Positions 24,111-33,881 of a DNA stretch of 64,000 bases are shown piece after piece. Origin of the DNA: an uncultured Bacteroidaceae bacterium (GTDB lineage Bacteria > Bacteroidota > Bacteroidia > Bacteroidales > Bacteroidaceae); the NCBI GenBank assembly GCA_905235525.1, contig CAJOLW010000035.1:62001-126000 (forward strand), written 5' to 3'. The notes beneath the pieces were generated by a model. That model saw only the letters and a program-made list of their open reading frames with translations. It made no database searches and was not told the DNA's origin. Each line of letters starts with the position of its first letter. Position 1 is the stretch's first letter. The position numbers and the translations under genes are program-made.

Positions 24111-25895
24111 ATGAATAAGAAAATCTATCGGAACGTGGCCATTGTGACAGCGGCTTTTGCCATTGCGTTGGCTGTGATGCTGGGAGTGAGTTGGTGGCAG
24201 TCGCGCAGAGCCACTCCTTTGCAGACGGAAGTGATGACCACCCTGAAGGAACTAAATGAAAGTAATCCCGACAATGAGAAGTTGGGAGAGCAGATACGTG
24301 AGTTGGACTTGCTGTCGCGCAGGGCTTACTTCACCCAGGAACGTCATCTGACAGCGGGTGTTTGGATTCTGTGTGGCATGCTGGTGGTGCTGGCGGTGTG
24401 TCTGCGCATGTACTATAAAGACTCCATGCATCTGCCTGACCGTGAGTTGAACCCTGTCGATGAATGGATGAGTAAGACCTTGTCGCGGAAGTATTTGGGA
24501 TGGGGAGCAGGTATTGCTGCAAGTGTGGCTTTGGTGGCTGTGCTCGCCATGTCTCCTTCTGTGAGAGGGTGGGTGAAGAGTCTTGTCACATGGGGTGACG
24601 GACAAATGTCGGAAGACGGTGGACTGTTGGCTGCCGATGATGGCGGTGGAGCGTCAGACACTCTGCTGGCGGATGTCAAGGCTGACACCTTGCGTGTAGA
24701 TTCCACGCTATTGGCAAAAGATGAGGCTGTACAGGACAGTTTCCCCATCCCGAAGATTACCTCCAATGCCTTTCGTGGCAACAACTCGTCGGGCAAGTCG
24801 TCCGCCCGTGGCATCCCTACGTCGTGGAACCTGAAGAATGGGACCAATGTGGCATGGCAGAAGACTGTGCCCAAGCATGGTTACAGTTCGCCTGTGGTGA
24901 ATGGACGCAATATTTTTCTGACTGGTGCAGACCAACAGGCTCGCGAACTCTATTGCTATGACCTCTACACGGGTGAACTACGCTGGACGGTGAAGGCTGA
25001 CCGCATCCCGGGGTCTCCTCCCACCATGCCGAAGGTGAATGCCGACACAGGGTTGGCAGCCTCCACTGTGGCTACCAATGGTAAGGTCGTCTGCGCCATC
25101 TTTGCCACGGGCGATGTGATGGGTGTCGATATGGACGGAAAACGCCTTTGGGCAAAGAATCTCGGAGTACCTGATAATCATTATGGTTATGCCTCTTCTT
25201 TGTTGATGTATGGCAACGAGTTGATTGTACAGTATGACAATAATGGTGGTGCCAAACTGATGGCTCTCAGTGTCACTACGGGGGATGTGTTGTGGAGTAA
25301 GAGTCGTAAGGACAAGATAGCCTGGAGTTCACCTATCGTGGCTCAAGCAGCAGGGCAGCAAGCCATTGTCGTGATGGGTAATCCTGCTATCACGGCATAT
25401 AGCCCTTCCAATGGTCAGGAACTCTGGCGGGTTGAGTGCATGAGTGGTGAGGTGGGTGCCAGCCCCTGTGCCAATGGTAACATCATCTATGGAGCCAGCG
25501 AGTATGCCACTGTAGTTGCCATCGATGGCAAAGATGGTACCGTGCTGTGGGAGGCATCAGACTGCATGCCCGAGTGTTCCAGTCCTGTGGCAACGAAAGA
25601 CCTTCTCTATGTGGCTACCAGTTATGGTGCCGTTTGTGCATATAGCACGGAAGATGGTTCTGTGGTGAAGCAGCATGAACTGACCACACCCTTCTATTCC
25701 TCTCCAGTGGTGGTGGATGGTAAAGTGTATCTGTTCAGCAACAGTGGCAAATGCTATATTTTCTCGGCTGGCAAGGACTTTAATCTCATCAATAGTTTTG
25801 ACACAGGCGAACATACCTTTGCCACTCCAGCCTTCACCGATGGCATGATGGTGGTGAGAACAGATAAGAGCCTTTATGTGGTGAAGAAAAGTTAA
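24111..25895 (+). CDS. PQQ-like beta-propeller protein with N-terminal membrane domain (2)
   Basis: A 594-residue protein. The first 150 residues hold about three membrane segments (near 8-28, 82-101, 130-150), then an acidic Asp/Ala-rich linker. A propeller runs from about 225 to the end, with repeats such as CYDLYTGELRWTVK, LSVTTGDVLWSKS, YSPSNGQELWRV and IDGKDGTVLWEAS. The membrane part is unusual for this family and may contact the polyferredoxin encoded just upstream. No haem motif is seen. Confidence 0.82.
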   Translation: MNKKIYRNVAIVTAAFAIALAVMLGVSWWQSRRATPLQTEVMTTLKELNESNPDNEKLGEQIRELDLLSRRAYFTQERHLTAGVWILCGMLVVLAVCLRMYYKDSMHLPDRELNPVDEWMSKTLSRKYLGWGAGIAASVALVAVLAMSPSVRGWVKSLVTWGDGQMSEDGGLLAADDGGGASDTLLADVKADTLRVDSTLLAKDEAVQDSFPIPKITSNAFRGNNSSGKSSARGIPTSWNLKNGTNVAWQKTVPKHGYSSPVVNGRNIFLTGADQQARELYCYDLYTGELRWTVKADRIPGSPPTMPKVNADTGLAASTVATNGKVVCAIFATGDVMGVDMDGKRLWAKNLGVPDNHYGYASSLLMYGNELIVQYDNNGGAKLMALSVTTGDVLWSKSRKDKIAWSSPIVAQAAGQQAIVVMGNPAITAYSPSNGQELWRVECMSGEVGASPCANGNIIYGASEYATVVAIDGKDGTVLWEASDCMPECSSPVATKDLLYVATSYGAVCAYSTEDGSVVKQHELTTPFYSSPVVVDGKVYLFSNSGKCYIFSAGKDFNLINSFDTGEHTFATPAFTDGMMVVRTDKSLYVVKKS

Positions 25896-25987
25896 GAATT
25901 AAAAAATGAAGAACTTTTAGAGCGTAGCCAATTGAAATTTGGGGTTATGGTTGAATTCTGATGGTCAATTGGATAAGGTTAGAAAAG

Positions 25988-26845
25988 ATGGAACAAAAGA
26001 ATATTTGTAAGGACTGTGATGTCCATTCTCCCGACGAAGCTCGTGAAGCGATGGTGCGTCGGACGGATGCTATCATTGATCGTGTGGGCACAGAGAGGAA
26101 GTGCATCATTCCGTTGTTGCAGGCTTTGCAGGCAGAGTTCAGTTATCTTCCGTCGGATGCACTGAACCGTGTGTATGAGCGGACGGAGATAGACCGTGCA
26201 CAGATGATGAGTGTCGCCACTTTCTATGCGCAGTTCCGTATGATTCCATACGGTAAGCACATCATCCGCGTGTGTGCTGGTACGGCATGTCATGTGAAGG
26301 GAGCTGACACGGTGTATGATGCTTTTCGTCGAGAATTGAATATTGCTCCCGATTCCATCACGACAGCAGACCAACAGTATTCCATTGAGAAGATTGCTTG
26401 TTTGGGATGTTGTGCTTTGGCTCCTGTGGTGCAGATAGACCAAACTATCTTCGGACATGTGCAGCCAGGGAGGGTGAATGAGGTGATAAAAGATTTTGAG
26501 CGGCAGATAGAACAATCTACAGGTTCTGACACCTCTGAGGTTAAAGGAAAGTCTCAGGGAGAGGTGCGCTTAGGTATGGAAAATTGCTGTCAGGCGAGTG
26601 GAACAGCAGAAGTGAAGATTGCTGTGGAGCAGGCATGTGAGGAATTGGGTATTAACGTAGATATCAAGCCTGTATCTTGTGTTGGAGCATGCAATCAGAT
26701 TCCACTTATTGATGTGGCAATGCCCGATGGAAGTATTTCCCGCTATCCTCATGTGAAGCCAGAGGAAGTAAAAGAAATACTTTTGTATCATTTTCGACCT
26801 GTATCACGATGGAGACGATGGAGAAATGCACAATCAGGTGGATAG
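25988..26845 (+). CDS. NuoE-like [2Fe-2S] subunit with an added thioredoxin-like ferredoxin domain
   Basis: I start at the ATG at 25988 (MEQKNICKDC); the frame is open a little further up, but without family support. The 285-residue product has a NuoE/HydC-type domain with CAGTAC (C-x4-C) and ACLGCCALAP (C-x3-C). A second thioredoxin-like [2Fe-2S] domain follows, with NCCQASG and VSCVGACNQIP. In HydB/NuoF-type proteins that second domain normally sits at the N-terminus of the next subunit, so the gene boundary has shifted. It overlaps the NuoF-like gene by 20 nt. It would take part in NAD(P)H oxidation together with the next two subunits. Confidence 0.85.
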   Translation: MEQKNICKDCDVHSPDEAREAMVRRTDAIIDRVGTERKCIIPLLQALQAEFSYLPSDALNRVYERTEIDRAQMMSVATFYAQFRMIPYGKHIIRVCAGTACHVKGADTVYDAFRRELNIAPDSITTADQQYSIEKIACLGCCALAPVVQIDQTIFGHVQPGRVNEVIKDFERQIEQSTGSDTSEVKGKSQGEVRLGMENCCQASGTAEVKIAVEQACEELGINVDIKPVSCVGACNQIPLIDVAMPDGSISRYPHVKPEEVKEILLYHFRPVSRWRRWRNAQSGG

Positions 26846-28382
26846 GTTGCATACAGACCAAACATGGGATAATATACTCTATCAGAGCGAGAAGACACGT
26901 ACACAAAGTATCAACACGTTCTTGGGGCACCAGTTGCGCATCTCTACAGAAGGATATGGAAAAATGAATCCTTTGGATATTGATGAGTACATGAGCAGAG
27001 GAGGATTTGATGCGCTGAGAAAGGCACTGAAGATGGAACGTCAGGAGGTTATGGATGAGGTGGCGAGGAGTGGTATCCGTGGACGTGGTGGTGGTGGTTT
27101 TCCGACTGGCAGGAAGTGGCAGTTGGTGGCAGCAGGAGAAGATAGGGTGAAGTATGTCATTTGCAATGGTGACGAAGGCGATCCAGGTGCCTTTATGGAC
27201 AGAATCTTGTTGGAGTCTTATCCGTTCAGAGTGATAGAAGGTCTTGCCATAGCCGCCTACGCTGTAGGGGCATCGAAAGGAATCCTTTATGTGCGTGCAG
27301 AATATCCGCAAGCTGTTATCAGGGTGCGTAGGGCACTGGAAATGTGCCGTGAAGGAGGGTTGATAGGACAGAACATCTTGGGTAGTGGGTTTTCGGTGGA
27401 AATGGAATTGTTTGAAGGTGCTGGCGCATTTGTGTGTGGAGAGGAAACGGCGTTGATTGCTTCGATAGAGGGACGTCGTGGCTTTCCTCATTTGCGTCCT
27501 CCATATCCAGCTCAGCAGGGTTTATGGGGACACCCCACACTCATTAACAATGTGGAGACGTTGAGTCAGATTCCGTTCATCGTGAAGGAGGGTTCTGAAG
27601 CGTATGCCCGTGTGGGCACTGAGAGCAGTAAGGGTACGAAAGTGTTTGCGCTGGCAGGGAAGGTGAAGCATGGAGGATTGATTGAGGTGCCAATGGGTAC
27701 AACATTGCGGCAAATAGTGGAAGAGATAGGAGGTGGTATGGAAGAAGGAGAAACGCTGAAGGCTGTGCAGACGGGAGGACCATCGGGCGGATGTATCCCG
27801 GCTGCGCTGTGTGATGCGGAGGTGGATTTTGATGCGTTGAACCAGATGGGTGCTATCATGGGGTCTGGAGGACTGGTGGTGTTGAGTGAGAGTGACTGCA
27901 TGGTGGATGTGGCAAGATATTTCCTTCAATTTGTGTCGGGGGAGAGTTGTGGCAAGTGTACCTTCTGTAGGATTGGTGCGAGAAGAATGTTGGATTTGTT
28001 GGACAAAATATGTGCAGGCGAAGGAACGATGGAGGACATAGATAAGTTGGAAACATTGGCAAAAGGTGTAAAGAAAGCGGCATTGTGTGGCTTGGGGAAA
28101 ACGGCTCCGAACCCAGTGCTTTCGACACTACGCTATTTCCGAAATGAATATGAGGAACATGTGCGAGGAAACTGTCGAACAGGCTCGTGCAAAAGGATGG
28201 TGCAACTGAAGGTAACTGACGATTGTGTGGGCTGTACAAAGTGTGCCCGTTGTTGTCCTGCCGATGCCATTCCGTGGGCACCTTACGAGACGCATGTGAT
28301 AGATGCGGAGAAGTGTACATTGTGTGGTCTTTGTATTGATGAGTGTGATTTTAATGCGATTGTATATGAGAATAAAGGTTAA
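26826..28382 (+). CDS. NuoF/HydB-like FMN diaphorase subunit
   Basis: A 518-residue protein. The NAD/FMN site includes GIRGRGGGGFPTGRKW and CNGDEGDPGAFMDR. The [4Fe-4S] motif ESCGKCTFCRIG with a distal Cys (AALCGLGKT) follows. A C-terminal two-cluster ferredoxin domain (CVGCTKCARCCPADA, CTLCGLCIDECDFNA) is as in HydB/HndC. Its usual N-terminal thioredoxin-like domain is encoded by the upstream gene instead; the first 45 or so residues here are of no known family. The reaction would be NAD(P)H oxidation with transfer to Fe-S partners. No hydrogenase or formate dehydrogenase catalytic gene is nearby. Confidence 0.92.
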   Translation: MHNQVDRLHTDQTWDNILYQSEKTRTQSINTFLGHQLRISTEGYGKMNPLDIDEYMSRGGFDALRKALKMERQEVMDEVARSGIRGRGGGGFPTGRKWQLVAAGEDRVKYVICNGDEGDPGAFMDRILLESYPFRVIEGLAIAAYAVGASKGILYVRAEYPQAVIRVRRALEMCREGGLIGQNILGSGFSVEMELFEGAGAFVCGEETALIASIEGRRGFPHLRPPYPAQQGLWGHPTLINNVETLSQIPFIVKEGSEAYARVGTESSKGTKVFALAGKVKHGGLIEVPMGTTLRQIVEEIGGGMEEGETLKAVQTGGPSGGCIPAALCDAEVDFDALNQMGAIMGSGGLVVLSESDCMVDVARYFLQFVSGESCGKCTFCRIGARRMLDLLDKICAGEGTMEDIDKLETLAKGVKKAALCGLGKTAPNPVLSTLRYFRNEYEEHVRGNCRTGSCKRMVQLKVTDDCVGCTKCARCCPADAIPWAPYETHVIDAEKCTLCGLCIDECDFNAIVYENKG

Positions 28383-28971
28383 TAACGAATGGATAGATGT
28401 GGATGGCAGCCGTGTGCTGTTGCAAGAATTGTGTGCAGCAGGTATAAGGGTTCCATCTATGTGTTATGCTGACGGTGCCAAGCATCAGGCTTCATGTATG
28501 GTGTGTATGGTGAAGGATGTACGGAAGGGGCAAATGATTCCATCTTGTTCAACCTTGCCGCAGGAAGGTATGGAGATAGAGACGGACAGCGAGGAGGTGT
28601 TGGAACTTCGCAGGATGGGATTGGAGTTGTTGTTGAGCGACCACAGGGCTCGTTGTGGTGTGTGTGAGGGAAAGGGGAAGTGCAAACTGAGGGAGTTAGC
28701 GTTGCAGTTTGGAGCCAAATGGGTGCGTTATGGGAAGCCGTCGTCATCGGTACATGAGGAACGGATTCATGTGAATGGTGCGCTGTTTTTTGAACCTGCC
28801 AAATGTATTCGTTGTGGATTGTGTGTGTATAACACGGTGGATGGTTTTACATTTGTGAATCGTGGCTTTGAGATGCAGGTGATGATTCCCGAGGAGAGCA
28901 GGGAGCATGTGGATGAGAGGGTGGCAGACTTGTGTCCGACAGGAGCCTTATATATGAAGAAGGAGGATTGA
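28366..28971 (+). CDS. NuoG/HoxU-like [2Fe-2S] and [4Fe-4S] ferredoxin subunit
   Basis: The ATG at 28366 (MRIKVNNEW) is the start; it overlaps the NuoF-like gene by 17 nt. The 201-residue product has a plant-type [2Fe-2S] site (C-x10-C-x2-C in MCYADGAKHQASCMVC, plus PSC). It then has a His/Cys cluster (DHRARCGVCEGKGKC) and a [4Fe-4S] pair of half-motifs (CIRCGLC and LCPTGAL). This corresponds to the N-terminal part of NuoG or of [FeFe]-hydrogenase HydA, without any catalytic domain. It completes a three-subunit diaphorase whose electrons must leave through ferredoxin or an unknown enzyme. Confidence 0.9.
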   Translation: MRIKVNNEWIDVDGSRVLLQELCAAGIRVPSMCYADGAKHQASCMVCMVKDVRKGQMIPSCSTLPQEGMEIETDSEEVLELRRMGLELLLSDHRARCGVCEGKGKCKLRELALQFGAKWVRYGKPSSSVHEERIHVNGALFFEPAKCIRCGLCVYNTVDGFTFVNRGFEMQVMIPEESREHVDERVADLCPTGALYMKKED

Positions 28972-28974
28972 AAA

Positions 28975-30132
28975 ATGGAAAAGTTGCGTGGTTGGCTGTG
29001 GGGGTGTGCGGTTTTGCTGTTGATGGTTGGGTGTCGTGCTGTATCTGAATTGGAAGATTTGGCCGAGGATGGTGATTGGTTGATGTTTCGGGGTGACCCG
29101 ACACTTGGAGGATATGTGGATGTGGAGTTGCCTGAGCATCCGACATTGCAATGGGAATACAAGCATGGGGTGCGGTGTGTGGCCTCACCCTTGGTGGAGA
29201 ATGGGGTGGTGTATGTGTGTGACAAGCATGGGGTGATGCTTGGGCTTGATAAGAAAGGAGGGGTGGTGTATAGGCATGACTGGGGGACGGAAGTGGAGGC
29301 TTCGTGGGTGATGAGGGACTCGGTGATGTATGTGGGTCAGATAGATGGACGAATTAGAGCACTGGTCAGAACTTCTGGTAGGGAATATTGGTCACATGCT
29401 ACAGAGGGCCAGATTTCAGCATCTCCCAACTGGATGGTGATGGATGGTCGTGAGTGGGTGATGGTGGGTAGTTATGACGGGTGTCTGTATGTGTTGGATG
29501 CTGAGACGGGAAAGGTGAACTGTCGTGTGGAAACAGGTTATTACGTGAATGGGGCCGCGGCTGTGTGGGGGGAGTATGCTGTGTTTGGAGGCTGTGATGC
29601 GTGGTTGCGTGTAGTGAATTGTCGTACGGGGGTGGTTACTGATTCGATGGAACTGAAGGCTTATATTCCCTCGTCTCCTGTTGTGCAGGGAGAACAGGTC
29701 TATGTGGCTGATTATGCTGGGAATGTGTGGGAGATGCGATTGAGAAATGGTGAAATTTTATCGAATCGAATCTTGTTGCGGTCAGCCGATGATGAGGGAG
29801 GCATGTTGTCGATGCCTGCCGTTACACGTGATGCGGTGTATGTGTTGGCTGAGAGTCGCTATCTTTATTGTCTGAATAGGGATGATGGTTCGGTGAGGTG
29901 GCGAAAGATGCTGAAAGGAGAAGTGGGGGAGAGTTCGCCATTGGTGTGTGGAGACAGAGTGTTGGTGTGCACGAAGACGGGAATGGTTTCTATTCATGAT
30001 GCGAACACGGGTGATTGTCTGTGGGAATATGAGACTGGAGAACAGATTATCTCATCGCCCGCTATCACTCTTGATGGCTTCTATGTATTGACAGCACGAG
30101 GTACACTGCTGTACTTTGGCGAAAAGAGTTGA
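28975..30132 (+). CDS. PQQ-like beta-propeller lipoprotein (3)
   Basis: A 385-residue predicted lipoprotein; the lipobox LMVGC has the Cys near residue 20. The propeller repeats include WLMFRGDPTLGG at the front, LDAETGKVNCRVE, LNRDDGSVRWRK and HDANTGDCLWEYE. It starts 3 nt after the NuoG-like stop and is followed at once by the ABC pair. Its acceptor membrane is not clear. It may be a BamB-like scaffold or an electron-transfer partner. Confidence 0.82.
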   Translation: MEKLRGWLWGCAVLLLMVGCRAVSELEDLAEDGDWLMFRGDPTLGGYVDVELPEHPTLQWEYKHGVRCVASPLVENGVVYVCDKHGVMLGLDKKGGVVYRHDWGTEVEASWVMRDSVMYVGQIDGRIRALVRTSGREYWSHATEGQISASPNWMVMDGREWVMVGSYDGCLYVLDAETGKVNCRVETGYYVNGAAAVWGEYAVFGGCDAWLRVVNCRTGVVTDSMELKAYIPSSPVVQGEQVYVADYAGNVWEMRLRNGEILSNRILLRSADDEGGMLSMPAVTRDAVYVLAESRYLYCLNRDDGSVRWRKMLKGEVGESSPLVCGDRVLVCTKTGMVSIHDANTGDCLWEYETGEQIISSPAITLDGFYVLTARGTLLYFGEKS

Positions 30133-30159
30133 AGGTTCATGTTAAAAATAGGGAATGAA

Positions 30160-30840
30160 ATGGAAATAGTACAACTGAAAGATGTCAGCAAGTGTTTTGA
30201 TGATGGATTGAAGGGGAAAAGAAGGGTGCTGAAAGGTGTAGATCTGACACTGAAAAGGGGAGAGTTTGTGTCTGTCATGGGTGTTTCGGGTGCAGGCAAA
30301 AGTACGTTACTGAACATCATGGGACTGGTGTGTGAAATGGATGAGGGGGAGTATTGGCTGAATGGTGAAAGGATGTCGTTGAAGAATGGCCATGTGCTGG
30401 AATTGAGGAACCGGTGCATAGGATTTGTTTTTCAAGACTGTCGTCTGTTGCCGCATCTGACTGCCTGGCAGAATGTGCTGTTGCCTGTGTTGGCGAGTCG
30501 GAAGGATGTGGATGCGGATAGTGAGGCATGGGCTGCGGAATTGATGCTGATGACGGGTGTTGATGCAGTGAAGGATCAATTGCCAGAGACGCTGTCAGGA
30601 GGGGAAAAGACTCGTGTTGCGTTGTGTAGGGCTTTGGTGATGCATCCAGACCTGCTGTTGGCTGATGAACCTACGGGACAGTTGGATGAGGATGCTGCAA
30701 AGAAAATTGGAGATTTGTTGCAGTTGTTGAACGAGAAGGTTGGTACAACCATTGTGGTGGTGACTCACGACTATAGGCTGGCAAGTGTGGCAGAACGTTG
30801 TTATCGATTAGAAGACGGGAAATTGAAAGTTGAGAAATGA
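30160..30840 (+). CDS. ABC transporter ATPase, YbbA/LolD-like
   Basis: A 226-residue ATPase from the ATG at 30160 (MEIVQLKDVSK); an ATG at 30139 is possible but adds seven residues unlike the family. Walker A is GVSGAGKST, the Q-loop is VFQDCRL, the signature is LSGGEKTR and Walker B is LLLADEPTG. This class powers MacB/LolCDE/YbbP-type mechanotransmission permeases rather than classical import. It overlaps the permease by 4 nt (30837-30840). Confidence 0.93.
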   Translation: MEIVQLKDVSKCFDDGLKGKRRVLKGVDLTLKRGEFVSVMGVSGAGKSTLLNIMGLVCEMDEGEYWLNGERMSLKNGHVLELRNRCIGFVFQDCRLLPHLTAWQNVLLPVLASRKDVDADSEAWAAELMLMTGVDAVKDQLPETLSGGEKTRVALCRALVMHPDLLLADEPTGQLDEDAAKKIGDLLQLLNEKVGTTIVVVTHDYRLASVAERCYRLEDGKLKVEK

Positions 30841-33800
30841 ATAGAGGAGAACTGAACAAACAGGCTCGAAGGCATTACTATCGGTTTTATAGGTTGATGG
30901 TGGTGGCTGTGGTTGTCATGACGGCGGTGCTGACTGGTAGCGTCGTCTTGGGCGACTCTGTACGTGACACGTTGGTTCATCGCGTGGTTGAGCGTTTTGG
31001 CAGTGCGCAGACTGTCATCTCTTCTGGACATGGCATGTTGAACGACAGCATCTTGCGGCAAGATAATCTTCGGGATGCGCATGGGTATCTCATAGCGGAA
31101 GGCTTTGTGTCCTCTGAAGGAAAAATGCTCCCCGTGATGGTGTGGGGGACAGATGAGGATGGTATTGGAGAAGGTGGTGCTTTGATCAATGAGACTTTAC
31201 AAAAGAATTTAGGAAGAGCAGAGAGTTTAGTGGTTCATTTGCCTTCTAATAGTATGGTGCCTTCGGGGTCATTGTTCATTTCTCAGCGTTACACCACTAC
31301 GATGCGTTTGACTATCAATGGAATAAAGACTACGGATGAGGGAGGAAACAGGTGGTTGCACAACGAGCAGATGCGTCCTATGAATGTGTTTGTCAACCGT
31401 CGGGAAATGGCGGACGTGATGGGAGTGGAGGGACGTGTCAATCTGATTTTATCCGATAAGGTTATGTCAGAGGAGAAATTCAAGCAGTGTTGGAGCCCTG
31501 CTTATTCAGGTGTCAGGATGGTTAATGATAATACTCAATCCCCAACTATTACCTCTGAGCGTGTGTTCTTGTCTCAGAATGTGGTGGAGGCATTGCATCC
31601 AGAAGTGCTGTATAATGCTTATTTTGTAAACAAATTGGGGAAGCCTCGCTCGGATGAAGGGACCATCCCTTATTCGTTTGTCACTGCCACGAGCCAACTG
31701 AAGGGTGATGATGCTGTGTTGAGCGATGTGGCAGCACGTCGCATGGGGATTGCCATGGGCGATTCTGTGGAGATGGAGTATTATGTTGTGAGGGGCCTCA
31801 AGCGGTTGGCTACACGGAGGCATCGTTTTGTGGTGAAGGACATTGTGCCGCTCAGTACATTTATGGATGATGAGCGTTTGAAGGCAGACTTCCCAGGTCT
31901 ATCGAATGTGGAACGGTGTACTGATTGGGACAGTGACCTCCCTATTGATATGTCGAAAATAGGGAAAGAGGATGAAGACTATTGGGCTCAATACAGACAA
32001 ACACCAAAGGCGATTGTGGCGTGGGAGGCTGTGAAGGACGACTGGAGCAACGCGTACGGGGTGGCTACTTCCATCACGCTCGAACCTAACTATAACCCTC
32101 AACTCTCGGCTCTCACCCCTGACATGATGGGGATAATGGTCATTTCCCCTCGTGAAGAGTTGATGCAATTGGCAGGGGAAGGAACTGATTTTGGATCATT
32201 GTTTTTGGCTTTGGCTTTTTTTATCGTTGTTGCTGCCATCTTGCTGATGCTGAACCCTCTTACGGAAATGTATCACCTGCGTCGAGACGAATTGCAAATG
32301 TATGAATTGTTGGGTTTTGACAGGTATGTGACGAGGAAAATCTTGTTTTGGGAGGCTATGCCTCTGTTGTGTGTGTCGTCCCTAATGGGTGTGTTAGTGG
32401 GATGTTGCTATGCGACCTTGTCGTTGTGGCTATTGTCAGGAGCATGGAGGGGAGCCACTCACACGGAGGATTTCACGTTGCATCTTCATCCACTTACGGT
32501 GGGGGGTGCATGGTTGACGGCATTGCTCATAGGTGTGGGTGTGTTATGGATGGCTTTTCCTGCGAGGAAGGCGATGAAAGGAGGGGCTTCAAGAAGGAAT
32601 AGAAGGATGAGGTGGGGATGGTTGAGTGCCGGGTGTGCGGTGTTAGTTCTGTTGTTGCTACTCAATTTCTTCTTCTTTCACAGCATGGTGCTCTTTGTTG
32701 TGTGTGGCTTACTGTGGATAGCGTGTGCTGGAGGATGGGGGCAGTGGTGGGTGAATCGTCAAGAGAATGGTGTGCGTCAGAAACTGGAGCGGAAAGCGTT
32801 GTGGTGGAGTGCGCTGACTGCTCATTTGCCTCGTCATCGGGTGGCTTTCTGGACATTGTCGACAGGTGTGTTCATGGTTTTTGCTGTGGGATTGAATCGT
32901 CCCGATATTGACCATTTTTCGAGTACGGCAACAGGAGGTTATGAGATGTATGCCGAGTGTCGTGTTCCGATACAGTATGATTTGAACAATCTTGAGGTAC
33001 GCCACCATTTGAAATTGGACGAGATAGGGGATCATGTACGTTTTCTTCAGATGCAGCGGCATCGGGAGGATGAAGCCAGTTGTCTGAATCTGAACAGAGT
33101 GGCAACTCCTTCTGTTTTGGCAATGGACGTAAAGGATATGGCTTCGTTCGGTGTGGACACGACTGTATTCACATCCCAACAGTCAACTCTTAACCCTCAC
33201 TCCTCAACGCTTATACCTGTGGTATTGGACGAAGAGTCACTGATGTGGAGTGTGATGAAAAGTGTGGGCGACACGTTGCAGTATGTAGCAGACGATGGCA
33301 GGACCGTGAGTGTGTTAATTGCTGGCAGTTATCCGATGGGTGTGTTGCACGGGCATGTGTTGATGACGCGCCAGCATTTCAATCAGTTGTGGCCTGAAGA
33401 GAGTGGGAGTAGTGTGCTCATGGCGACAGAGGATGTGGGTGAGGTGGTGACCACTGTCATGGCGGAGTATGGTGTGGATACGATGAGTGTGGTTGAACGC
33501 ATGGCGCAATTCTTTGAGGTGACAGACACCTATTTGAGCATCTTTATGGCATTGGGTGGACTGGGGTTGTTGTTGGGCATTGTGAGCCTGATGGTGGTGG
33601 TGAGAAAACATGTGGTTGCCCGTCGGCAAGAGATTGCGCTCTATGATGTATTAGGGTTTAGTCCGACGCATATTGTTCATCTGCTTCGTATGGAGAATGC
33701 ATTGCCAGCCCTATATGCCATTCTAATCGGTGCTGTCGGATCTGTCATCAGCATTAGTGCCAGTATGAGTGCGGTGCATTGGGACACATGGTTGGTGGCT

Positions 33801-33881
33801 ATGGTCTTGCTTCTGCTGTTCTTATTGATAACCATATTATTAATCAATCATATTATTAATCTAAAAACAATTAAAAAATGA
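30837..33881 (+). CDS. FtsX-type ABC permease, YbbP-like, with two FtsX domains
   Basis: A 1014-residue membrane protein. One TM near residues 20-40 is followed by a large periplasmic domain. A cluster of TMs (about 450-690) with LRRDELQMYELLGFDRYVTRK comes next, then a second periplasmic domain and a final TM cluster with RRQEIALYDVLGFSPTHIV. This is the 10-TM layout of YbbP-like permeases, thought to extract or move lipids or lipoproteins. Two in-frame word-repeat tracts are present (32084-32119, NYNPQLSALTP; 33182-33213, QSTLNPHSSTLIP). In this cluster it could move the terpenoid product or lipoprotein partners (inference). Confidence 0.85.
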   Translation: MNRGELNKQARRHYYRFYRLMVVAVVVMTAVLTGSVVLGDSVRDTLVHRVVERFGSAQTVISSGHGMLNDSILRQDNLRDAHGYLIAEGFVSSEGKMLPVMVWGTDEDGIGEGGALINETLQKNLGRAESLVVHLPSNSMVPSGSLFISQRYTTTMRLTINGIKTTDEGGNRWLHNEQMRPMNVFVNRREMADVMGVEGRVNLILSDKVMSEEKFKQCWSPAYSGVRMVNDNTQSPTITSERVFLSQNVVEALHPEVLYNAYFVNKLGKPRSDEGTIPYSFVTATSQLKGDDAVLSDVAARRMGIAMGDSVEMEYYVVRGLKRLATRRHRFVVKDIVPLSTFMDDERLKADFPGLSNVERCTDWDSDLPIDMSKIGKEDEDYWAQYRQTPKAIVAWEAVKDDWSNAYGVATSITLEPNYNPQLSALTPDMMGIMVISPREELMQLAGEGTDFGSLFLALAFFIVVAAILLMLNPLTEMYHLRRDELQMYELLGFDRYVTRKILFWEAMPLLCVSSLMGVLVGCCYATLSLWLLSGAWRGATHTEDFTLHLHPLTVGGAWLTALLIGVGVLWMAFPARKAMKGGASRRNRRMRWGWLSAGCAVLVLLLLLNFFFFHSMVLFVVCGLLWIACAGGWGQWWVNRQENGVRQKLERKALWWSALTAHLPRHRVAFWTLSTGVFMVFAVGLNRPDIDHFSSTATGGYEMYAECRVPIQYDLNNLEVRHHLKLDEIGDHVRFLQMQRHREDEASCLNLNRVATPSVLAMDVKDMASFGVDTTVFTSQQSTLNPHSSTLIPVVLDEESLMWSVMKSVGDTLQYVADDGRTVSVLIAGSYPMGVLHGHVLMTRQHFNQLWPEESGSSVLMATEDVGEVVTTVMAEYGVDTMSVVERMAQFFEVTDTYLSIFMALGGLGLLLGIVSLMVVVRKHVVARRQEIALYDVLGFSPTHIVHLLRMENALPALYAILIGAVGSVISISASMSAVHWDTWLVAMVLLLLFLLITILLINHIINLKTIKK

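Noticed and set aside
25988..28971. A bifurcating [FeFe]-hydrogenase operon
   Set aside because: HydB- and HydC-like proteins are present, but the HydA-like subunit ends before any H-cluster domain, and no maturation genes are nearby.
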